Positions 54,262 through 62,200 of a stretch of 64,000 nucleotides of DNA are shown piece by piece. The DNA comes from Streptomyces sp. PR69. GTDB lineage: Bacteria; Actinomycetota; Actinomycetes; Streptomycetales; Streptomycetaceae. Positions within the stretch are counted from its first letter, which is position 1, and every line of letters starts with the position of its first letter. The stretch lies in NCBI RefSeq assembly GCF_026420845.1, contig NZ_JAOWCB010000026.1:1-64000 (forward strand). Reading direction: 5' to 3'. A program made the translations under genes and the position numbers. Under the pieces are notes generated by a model that was given only the letters and a program-made list of their open reading frames with translations, was not told where the DNA came from and made no database searches.

Positions 54262-55553
54262 ACAAGCTCCCTGCCACGTGTCTCGGGCAGCCCGGACAGA
54301 GCCGCCACCGCAAGTCCGTACCCCGCCGCTCCGAAGACCAGCGCTCCGCCCACGCCCCAGCTGTCGGAGAGGAATCCCACGAGCGTCGGCAGGAAAGCCC
54401 CCACCGCACGACCGCTGTTGTAGGTGAATCCCTGGCCCGTGCCGCGTACCGCCGTCGGATAGAGCTCGCTGAGGAACGAGCCGAACCCGCTGAAGATGGC
54501 CGACATACAGAACCCGAGGGGGAAGCCGAGGACGAGCAGCAGCCCGTTCGACCCCTCCGGGATGCTGGTGTACGCCAGGATTCCGGCCGCCGACAGCGCC
54601 GCGAAGAGGGTGATGTTCCGCTTTCGCCCTATTCGGTCGGTGAGATAGCCGCCGGTGAGATATCCGATGAACGCGCCTGAGATGAGAAAGGCAAGATAGC
54701 CGCCTGTGCCGACGACGGTCAGCCCGCGCTCGGTCTTGAGATAGGTCGGGACCCAGGTCGCCAGGGTGTAGTAGCCGCCCTGCACCCCGGTGGAGAGCAG
54801 GGTGGCGAACACGGTGATGCGCAGCAGATCGCCCCGGAAGATCGCGGAGAAGGAGCCGCGCCCGCTGCTGGAGGTGCGGCGCTTTGCCGCCTCGGGTGCG
54901 TCGCTGACGTTCCGCCGGACGTAGACGATCAGCAGGGCGGGCAGCGCGCCCGTCCAGAACATCACCCGCCAGGCGGTGTCCGGGTCCAGGAAGTGGAACA
55001 CCACGGTGTAGACGATGACGGCGAGCGCCCAGCCCGCCGCCCAGGAACTCTGCACCGCGCCGAGGGTCCGGCCGCGGTGTCTGGCGGTGGCGTACTCGGC
55101 GACCAGGATCGCGCCCACCGCCCACTCGCCGCCGAAGCCGAGACCCTGGAGGGCGCGGAAGACCAGCAGGGTCTCGTAGTTGGGGGCGAAGCCGCATGCG
55201 ACGGTGAACACCGCATAGGTGGTCACCGTGACCATCAGGGCCTTCACCCGGCCGATCCGGTCGGCCAGGATGCCGGCGAGCGCGCCGCCGATCGCGGAGA
55301 CGACGAGGGTGACGGTGGTGAGCAGGCCCGTCTGGCCGTGGTCCAGGCTGAAGTACGCCGAGATCGCCACCATGCTCAGCGGCAGGGTGAAGTAGTCGTA
55401 GGAGTCGAGGGCGAAGCCGCCGAACGCTCCCGCGAAGGCGCGCCGCCCTCGCGGTCCGAGGGCGCGCAGCCATGCGAACGCGCCGGTGTCGTCCGGCAGT
55501 CGGCCTTGTCCGGTCTGGGTTTGGGGCTGGGACTGGGGCTGGGTCGTACTCAT
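54258..55553 (-). CDS. MFS transporter (metabolite:H+ symporter type), likely 5-oxoproline uptake
   Basis: A 431-residue membrane protein with 12 predicted transmembrane segments. It has GGFALDSYDYFTLPLSMVAI in TM1, the ADRIGRVKALMVTV loop and GLGFGGEWAVGAILVAEY in TM4, typical of the sugar/metabolite:H+ symporter branch. The N-terminus is Gln-rich (QPQSQPQTQTGQG). As first gene of a fully overlapping operon with pxpABC it most likely imports 5-oxoproline or a related acid. GAGGTG precedes the ATG at 55553. Its promoter contains a palindrome probably bound by the divergent GntR protein. Confidence 0.9.
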   Translation of the reverse strand: MSTTQPQSQPQTQTGQGRLPDDTGAFAWLRALGPRGRRAFAGAFGGFALDSYDYFTLPLSMVAISAYFSLDHGQTGLLTTVTLVVSAIGGALAGILADRIGRVKALMVTVTTYAVFTVACGFAPNYETLLVFRALQGLGFGGEWAVGAILVAEYATARHRGRTLGAVQSSWAAGWALAVIVYTVVFHFLDPDTAWRVMFWTGALPALLIVYVRRNVSDAPEAAKRRTSSSGRGSFSAIFRGDLLRITVFATLLSTGVQGGYYTLATWVPTYLKTERGLTVVGTGGYLAFLISGAFIGYLTGGYLTDRIGRKRNITLFAALSAAGILAYTSIPEGSNGLLLVLGFPLGFCMSAIFSGFGSFLSELYPTAVRGTGQGFTYNSGRAVGAFLPTLVGFLSDSWGVGGALVFGAAGYGLAVAALSGLPETRGRELV

Positions 55554-55605
55554 CTGCACCTCGCAGTCGAAAGGGAGGGTGCTGCTGAGACCGTGCGGTT
55601 TCGCC

Positions 55606-55635
55606 AAAGTAGGGGATTGTTGAACGATCCGACAA
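55606..55635 (-). promoter_or_regulatory. Promoter of the MFS-pxpABC operon with GntR operator in the spacer
   Basis: On the minus strand, TTGTCG (55630-55635), 18 bases, TACTTT (55606-55611). The spacer is occupied by the 17-base near-palindrome GGATTGTTGAACGATCC (55614-55630), symmetrical at 14 positions. A repressor bound there would block RNA polymerase directly. The adjacent FadR-type GntR protein is the obvious candidate. Confidence 0.65.
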
Positions 55636-55745
55636 GACCTGTGGACAGTCGTTCTGCGCGGCTGCTCGCCGGCGGCTTCTAGGATTCCTGCCGAGCACCT
55701 GCGCGCGCCGGCGGCGGCAGCGGCCGGCGAGGGAGAGAGGGCGTT

Positions 55746-56453
55746 GTGGGGATGACGGAGCCGGGCATCGGCGGACTGGCGGACGACCGGCCGCTGCTGG
55801 GCCGCACCAGCACCGCGGAACGTGTCGCGGACATCCTGCGCACGAGGATCGCCGAGGGCTACTTCCCGCCCGGCGAGCGGCTTTCCGAGGATGCCATCGG
55901 CAAGGCCCTCGGCGTCTCGCGCAACACCCTGCGCGAGGCGTTCCGCCTGCTCACTCACGAGCGGCTGCTCGTGCACGAACTCAACCGCGGCGTCTTCGTC
56001 CGCATGCTCGCCGTCCAGGACGTGGAGGACATCTACCGGACCCGGCGTCTCGTCGAGTGCGCCGTCGTCCAGGGCCTCGGCGACCCCCCGTACACACTGG
56101 ACGAACTCGACGCGGCCGTCGCGGACGGCGAGCGCTCCGCGCGGGAGCGCGACTGGAAAGGCGTCTCGACCGCGAACATCCACTTCCACCGGGAACTGGT
56201 CGCGCTGGCCGGGAGCGCCCGCACCGACGAGCTGATGCGCGGGGTCCTCGCCGAACTGCGGCTCGCCTTCCATGTCGTGGACGACCCGCGCCGACTGCAT
56301 CAGCCCTTTCTGGTGCGAAACCGGGCAATTCTGGAGGCTCTGCGCGCCGGAGAGCCCACAGCCGCCGAACGCCTGCTGATCGAGTACCTCGACGACTCCC
56401 GCAGGCAGCTCGTCGAGGCCTACGGCGACATCGTGGCCGACGACGAGACCTGA
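55746..56453 (+). CDS. GntR-family regulator, FadR subfamily
   Basis: A 235-residue regulator: GntR winged helix (about residues 22-85; RIAEGYFPPGERLSEDAIGK, GVSRNTLREAFRLL) and an all-helical FCD domain (about 95-225) with acidic and His residues (IHFHREL) that bind metal and a carboxylate. It is divergent from the 5-oxoproline operon with a palindrome between, so it probably responds to 5-oxoproline or a derivative. Start is either GTG 55746 or ATG 55752, both served by GAGAGAGGG. Confidence 0.92.
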   Translation: MGMTEPGIGGLADDRPLLGRTSTAERVADILRTRIAEGYFPPGERLSEDAIGKALGVSRNTLREAFRLLTHERLLVHELNRGVFVRMLAVQDVEDIYRTRRLVECAVVQGLGDPPYTLDELDAAVADGERSARERDWKGVSTANIHFHRELVALAGSARTDELMRGVLAELRLAFHVVDDPRRLHQPFLVRNRAILEALRAGEPTAAERLLIEYLDDSRRQLVEAYGDIVADDET

Positions 56454-56568
56454 ACCGCCCCCGGCGGACCCGGCCGTGGCCCCGTGCACACAGCGGCGGC
56501 CGGCGTACCGGGCCCGGCACCCCGGCCGGGCCGCGAAGGGGGCCGCGCCCGCGAGGTTTCCGTGCCGT

Positions 56569-56599
56569 TTCGACCGGTGTCAGTGCAAGGACCTAACCT
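56569..56599 (+). promoter_or_regulatory. Candidate promoter for a leaderless mRNA of the SMC module
   Basis: TTCGAC (56569-56574), 19 bases, TAACCT (56594-56599). The GTG start of the kleisin-like gene at 56607 lies just eight bases after the -10, where transcription should begin, and no ribosome site is at a normal distance (AAGGA is 15 bases away). This fits a leaderless transcript. Confidence 0.4.
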
Positions 56600-56606
56600 G
56601 TGCACC

Positions 56607-58133
56607 GTGACTTCGCCTGCCTCGACGGACCTCGTTCCGCCCCAGCTCAGCGCGGGGCCGCGGCCCGCCCAGGGCCCGGCCGCCGACGAAGGGCTGGCGC
56701 GGCGGCTGCGCGCGCTCGCCTGCACCGCGCCGCTGCACGACCTCGACGTGCGCAAGGCGAATCTGGCGGGCGAGTATTCCGTCTACTCCATGGCCGAGGT
56801 CGCCCTCGCCGCGATCGACCTCGTCACCCTCACCATGGACTTCGACACCGGCGCCGACCACGACCAGATAGTGGCCAGGCTGCTGCCGCGCGTCGCCGCC
56901 CAGACCCCCCGCCGCCCCGCCGCCGAGCATGAGCGCGTGGCCCGCTGGGTGCTGGAGAACCTGATCAACGTCGGCAGCGTCGACCGCGGCTTCCGCGCCG
57001 TCTACGGCACCTTCGGCCCCGACGGCGCCTACACCCGCCGTGACTACGACTTCAAGCTCATCGAGGAAGTCCCCGGCTACGGCGGCAGCGTCTACCTCCG
57101 CACCACCGACGAAGCCGTCAACGTCCTGGTCGGCGCGCTCGACACGGACGTCACCAGCGCCCAGATCGCCGCCGAGGTCAAGCTTGAGGTCCTCATCAGC
57201 CGCGGCCGTCTCGCCGACGCCCAGCTCGCCGCCGAGCAGGCCCGCTACCGCACCGTCCAGTACGCGGAAACCCTGCGCCGCACCCTGGAGGCCACCCGCC
57301 GCAATGTGCGCGCCGTCGACTGGCTTGAGACCGTCCCCGACATGATCGCCGAGGCGCTCGACCACGTCGCCGACCGCTATCGCCACGAGAACGCCATCCT
57401 GACGAACATCCGCAAGGCACGTGACGAGGCCACCGACCCCGAGCACAAGAGGCGCGCCGCCGAACTGGTCGACATCGTCAAGGACTGCATCCGCCGCCAC
57501 ACCCAGCTCCAGTCCAGGCTCCTGGAGGCCGGCCCCCTGTTCCGCGCGGAACAGGACCGCCAGGCCTTCGCCCCGCCCGCCGCCCGCACGGGCCTCGATC
57601 TGTACGGGCAGCTCGTCGCGCCCCTGCTGCCCCTCCCCGTCGAGCAGGCGACCCGCGTCACCGACGCCTACTTCGCCCACGGCGCCGGGCTGCGCACCCC
57701 CGCCTCGGTGCGTCTCGGCGACCTCGTCGACCTGCTGCTCACCCCGCCCGTCGAGCGTGCCCACCTGGGCGCGGAGATGCCAGAGCCGGACCTCATCGCC
57801 ACCCCTGACGACAGCCGCTTCAGCGAAGAACAGCTCGCCGCCGCCATGGAGCTGCTCGATCTGGAACACGACGCGCCGCGGCGGCTCTCCGGGCTGCTCG
57901 CCGAAGCCCGCAGGCGCGACCCCGAACTGCCCTATCTGGTCGCCCTGCTGGCCGTCCACGCGGCCAGTCCGCCGGTGGGCACCGCCTACCGCCAGGGCGA
58001 GCAGCGCCTGCTCTTCGCCGTCGACGACGGCACGGAGCTGGACGACCCGGAGTTCGGCGGCGCGGACCTCATCGTCGGCACGGCACTGCTGGACGCGGCG
58101 GGCATGGCCGCAGACCGCAAGGACACCGCATGA
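56607..58133 (+). CDS. Kleisin-like (MukF/MksF/JetA-like) protein, first gene of an SMC module
   Basis: A 508-residue soluble, largely helical protein. Residues about 25-130 look like a winged-helix domain (LARRLRALACTAPLHDLDVR; VARWVLENLINVG). A region with RDYDFKLIEEVPGYGGSVYL and LRTTDEAVNVLVGALDTDV follows, then long helices (about 185-310; LADAQLAAEQARYRTVQYAE, YRHENAILTNIRKARDEA). Residues 330-508 form a C-terminal helical domain. This arrangement matches the kleisin subunit of MukBEF-like condensins and sits first in the order kleisin, kite, SMC used by JetABC. I do not recognise a named family from sequence alone. The stop overlaps a 38-residue mini-ORF (ATGA). Confidence 0.65.
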   Translation: MTSPASTDLVPPQLSAGPRPAQGPAADEGLARRLRALACTAPLHDLDVRKANLAGEYSVYSMAEVALAAIDLVTLTMDFDTGADHDQIVARLLPRVAAQTPRRPAAEHERVARWVLENLINVGSVDRGFRAVYGTFGPDGAYTRRDYDFKLIEEVPGYGGSVYLRTTDEAVNVLVGALDTDVTSAQIAAEVKLEVLISRGRLADAQLAAEQARYRTVQYAETLRRTLEATRRNVRAVDWLETVPDMIAEALDHVADRYRHENAILTNIRKARDEATDPEHKRRAAELVDIVKDCIRRHTQLQSRLLEAGPLFRAEQDRQAFAPPAARTGLDLYGQLVAPLLPLPVEQATRVTDAYFAHGAGLRTPASVRLGDLVDLLLTPPVERAHLGAEMPEPDLIATPDDSRFSEEQLAAAMELLDLEHDAPRRLSGLLAEARRRDPELPYLVALLAVHAASPPVGTAYRQGEQRLLFAVDDGTELDDPEFGGADLIVGTALLDAAGMAADRKDTA

Positions 58134-58246
58134 GCCTGCCGCCCGCCCCCGCCCCCGCTCCGGCCCCCGTCCCCGCCTCTGCTCCCGTCCCCGCCCCACG
58201 CCGCACCGCCGCCCGCACCACCCCCGACAAGGAGCCCCAGCCGTGA
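58130..58246 (+). CDS. 38-residue Pro/Ala-rich mini-protein, coupled on both sides
   Basis: ATG at 58130 overlaps the stop of the kleisin-like gene (ATGA) and its stop at 58244-58246 overlaps the GTG of the next gene (GTGA). The peptide starts MSLPPAPAPAPAPVPASAPV, continues with a basic stretch (RRTAARTTPDKE) and ends PQP. It contains the ribosome site AAGGAG of the next gene. Perfect double overlap in an otherwise coupled operon argues for translation; it may merely carry ribosomes across, or be a proline-rich tether. Confidence 0.5.
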   Translation: MSLPPAPAPAPAPVPASAPVPAPRRTAARTTPDKEPQP

Positions 58247-59154
58247 GCGACCACCCCTCCCACGCCGTGGAGCGCATCGACGCGTGGCATGAGGCGGACG
58301 CACCCGCCGCGGCGACCCCCGCCCCAGGCGGAGCCGTCACCCCCGCGGACGCGGCCGACGCCGCCCGGCTCGTCTCCTTCGGCCTCCAGCCCAAGCTGCT
58401 CCCCGCCCGCGACGCCGAGTACACGGAGCTGCTCCGCCGCTACCGCGAGGACAGCGCCTTCGCCCGGCTCGCCGACGCCGTCGCCACCGGCCTCGGGCTC
58501 GTCGTCCTCGAAGTCTCCCCGCGCGCGGGGATGGCCGTCACCGCGGGAGAGGACTCCGTCTTCGCCGTCCGCATGGGCGACTACGCCCGCCGCGCCGCCG
58601 CCGACTCCGCCGACCGCTTTCTGCACGGCCTCGCCCACCTCGCCGTCGCCGCCCTCGCCTTCCCCCGCCCCGAAGACCTCGCCGACGACGGCTATATCGG
58701 CCGTATCACCGTCAACGGCGTCGACTCCTTCGTCCGCCAGGCCTGCCGCCGCCTGGAGGAACGGGCCGAGCAGCAGGGCGAGAACACCGACCCCGCCACC
58801 GACGCCCCCGGGCTTGAGGCCGCCTGGCGGATCTATGCGCGTCGCAGCGCCACCGGGGCCACCAAGGACGCCCGCCGCCTCGCCGGCTCCACCACCGGCA
58901 TCATCGGCAAGGCCGTCGGCTTCCTCGCCGACTCCGGCTTCCTCCAGCGGACCGGGGACGACGCGGGCGGCTCGTACCGCACCACCGCCCGCTACCAGCT
59001 CCAGGTGCGCGACATGGCGGGCAGCGCCGCCATGGCCGAACTGCTGGACCTCGGCGTCGTCCCGGTGTCGGACGGCTCCGCCACCCTCCTGCCCCCGCCC
59101 CAGGGCGACGACCTGGAGCTGGCCCCCGACGCGGGACTGCCCTTCCACGCATGA
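58243..59154 (+). CDS. Kite-like (MukE/MksE/JetB-like) protein, second subunit of the SMC module
   Basis: A 303-residue soluble protein. After a disordered N-terminus come a mixed region (about 40-190) with YTELLRRYREDSAFARLADA and LGLVVLEVSPRAGMAV, and a winged-helix-like C-terminal part (about 195-275): AWRIYARRSATGATKDARRL, GIIGKAVGFLADSGFLQRTG, SYRTTARYQLQVRDMA. Tandem winged helices are what MukE/MksE kite subunits use to hold the kleisin. GTG at 58243 with AAGGAG at 58229. Followed after 66 bases by the SMC-like gene. Identification rests on fold pattern and position. Confidence 0.62.
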   Translation: MSDHPSHAVERIDAWHEADAPAAATPAPGGAVTPADAADAARLVSFGLQPKLLPARDAEYTELLRRYREDSAFARLADAVATGLGLVVLEVSPRAGMAVTAGEDSVFAVRMGDYARRAAADSADRFLHGLAHLAVAALAFPRPEDLADDGYIGRITVNGVDSFVRQACRRLEERAEQQGENTDPATDAPGLEAAWRIYARRSATGATKDARRLAGSTTGIIGKAVGFLADSGFLQRTGDDAGGSYRTTARYQLQVRDMAGSAAMAELLDLGVVPVSDGSATLLPPPQGDDLELAPDAGLPFHA

Positions 59155-59220
59155 GCCGGGCGCCCGCCCCGGCACATCCCCCAGCCTCCGACCGAGAAGA
59201 CGACTGAGAGTCCGACCGCC

Positions 59221-62200
59221 ATGTACGAGTTGTCCCGGGTACGCCTCTACTCCATCGGGCCGGCCGGTGCGCGCTACGCCGACACCGTGCTCGACCTGCG
59301 CGGAGTCGGCGAACCCGTTCCCAACCCCGCCCCCGCCCAGGGCGAGTTCTTCGAGGAGGAGCCGGTCGGCCCGCCGCGCCGCCCCGCGCCCGCCGGCGTG
59401 CTCTTCCTGGAGAACGGCGGAGGCAAGTCCGTCCTCCTCAAGCTGATCTTCTCGGTGATGCTGCCGGGCCACCGCAACACCCTGGGCGGCGCCAGCTCCG
59501 GAGTGCTGCGCAAGTTCCTCCTCGCGGACGACTGCGGGCATGTCGCCCTGGAGTGGCAGCACACGCTCACCGGCGAACTGATCGTCGTCGGCAAGGTCAG
59601 CGAATGGCGCGGCCGCCAGGTCTCCAACGACCCGCGGAAGTTCGCCGAAGCCTGGTACTCCTTCCGGCCCGGCCCCGGACTCAGCCTGGACAACCTCCCC
59701 GTCGCCGAATCCACCGCCGTCCGCCCGCCCGTCGAAGGCGCGTCCGGCGCGCAGGGCCGCCGTCGCACCATGAAGGGCTTCAAGGACGCCCTCACCGAGG
59801 CGGGCAAGGCCTACCCGCATCTGGAGGTGTACTGGGAGGAGATCCACGACCGCTGGAAGGAACACCTCGGAGACCTCGGCCTCGACCCCGAACTCTTCCG
59901 TTACCAGCGTGAGATGAACGCCGACGAGGGCGAGGCGGCCGGCCTCTTCGCGGTCAAGAAGGACTCCGACTTCACCGATCTGCTGCTGCGCGCCGTCACC
60001 GACACCCGCGACACCGACGGGCTCGCCGACCTCGTCGGCAACTTCGGCAACAAGCTGGGCCGCCGCGCCGAACTCACCGCGGAGCGCGACTTCACCGCCG
60101 GGTCGGTGGAACTGCTCGGCAGGATCGTGGAGGCCGCGGCGATCCGCACCCGCACCCGCGAGATCCACGCGAGCGCCGAGCGCCGCACCCGTACGCTCGC
60201 CCGCAAGCTGTCCGCCCGCGCCGCCGGGGAGCGCGGACGCGCCGCGGACCTCGCCCAGCAGGTCACCTCCGCGGCCCACCGGGTGACCGAGGCCGAACAG
60301 GCCCGCGGCCGCGCCTCCCTCGTCGCCGCGGAACTGGCCTACCGCCACGCCTCGCTGGCACTCGCCGCGGCGGAGAAGAGCGCCGCCGCCCAGCGCCGTG
60401 AGCTGAACGACGCACGCACCCTCCACTCCGCCTGGCAGGCGGCCGAGGCCGTGCTGCGCCACCGGGCCGCGGCCGACCGCTCCGCACGCGTCGCCGCGGC
60501 GATCCGAGAGGCCGAGCGCGACGCCGCCCCGGCCCTTGCCGCCCGCGCCAGGGCCGCGACCGACCTCGTCCGCGCCCTGCACCGGGCGGCCGAAGACGGC
60601 GAGCGGGTGGCCGACGAACAGGAGGCGCGGTCCGCCGCGCTCCAGGAGGCGGGCGAGGCCGCCCACCGCGACGCCACGGCCGCGGCCACCGAAGCGCAGC
60701 GCGCCCGCAGCGAGATCGGGCATCTGCGGCAGCGGCTCGCCGAGGTCGAGCAGGAGACCGCCGAGGCGGTACGGGCCGGCTGGCTCGACGACAGCGCTCC
60801 GGACGCCGACCCGGCACGCGCCGCGCTCGCCGCCAGCGACGCGGAGAAGACGGCCGTGGCCGCCTGGGACGCCGCCCGTGAGGCCGCGCGCGGCACGGCC
60901 GACCGCGCAAAGGAGGCGGCCGCCGCCGAGTCCCGCGCCGAACTCACCGCCGCCCGCGCGTCAGACGCCGCCCAGGCCGCGGAACGCGCCTACGACGCCG
61001 AACGGCGCGCCGCCCAGTCCATCGCCGAAGACGACCGTCTGGCGGAACTGCTCAGCCTGCCCAGCACCGCCCTGCGGCCCCAGCCCGCGACCGTCCCGGC
61101 CCCGCGTACGGTGTCGGGCGCCGACGGCCGTGCGGACACCGCGCACGGCACCGGCACGCCCGAGCCCACGGCGGCCGGAGGCGGTCCCGTGCGCGAGCAC
61201 GCCGACAGCGCCGCCAGCGGCACGGCCGATGCCTCGGCGCATACGCCCGGTGGCCTCCCGGGCGCCGGGGCTGCGGGCCGGTCCGGCCGACCGGCGGCGC
61301 ACACCGCAGCCGGACGCCCGACCGCCGAAGCGTCCACCCGCCCCGCAGGCGCGGCGACGTACGCGGCCGACGGCCGAACGGGCTCGGGTCATGCCGTCAG
61401 CGCGGCCGTCGCCCCGCCCGGCTCAGCAGACCAGGCCCCGGCAACTGCCGGGGACGCAGGCCAGGGCAACGGCACATCCGCCACCTCGGCCGGTCCCGGC
61501 GGAGTGGCTGCTGCCTCCGCGGGCCGTGCGTCGGGCGCCGGTGACGCTGTGCAGGGCGCTCCGGGCGATGTGGCCGGTCCTGGCGGTGTGGTTGCTGCCT
61601 CCGCCGGACGTGTGTCGGGTGCTGGTGAGGCTGAGCGGGGCGCTCCGGGCGATGTGGCCGGTCCTGGCGGTACCGCCGCCGTCAACGCCGGGGGCGCGAC
61701 CGGTGCCGGTCACGCCGAGCAGACCGCGCACGGCAACGCGCCCCGCCCCGCGGAGGCAGCACAGGCCGTCGCCGGTCCCGCCGGTACCGCCGGTACCGCC
61801 GGTACCGGTTCAGACTCCGTCGCGCATGAAACCCCCACGGCTCACGCCGTGCAGGCTGCCGCCGGGCATGCCAGCGGGCGGGGGCATGCCGAGCAGACCG
61901 CGCACAATCAGCAGCCCGGCGGCCCGGCTGGGGCAGCACAGGCCGTGGCCAAGGGCAGGACTCCCCGCCGTACCGCGGAAGGGCCGCTGGCCGCCGAGGA
62001 GCTCGACCGGTACGCGGACGAACTGCGGGAGCTGCTCGACGTCTCGATCGCCTCCGCCGAGCGGCAGCTGTTCGAGCTGCGGACGGCTGCCGCGGACGAC
62101 GCGCGGATCCTGGGCGCGCTGGGCGACGGGGGGCTGCTGCCGCCGAGCCCCGACGTCCTGGCCACCGTGGAGTTCCTCGGCGAACACGCGATCCCCGCCC

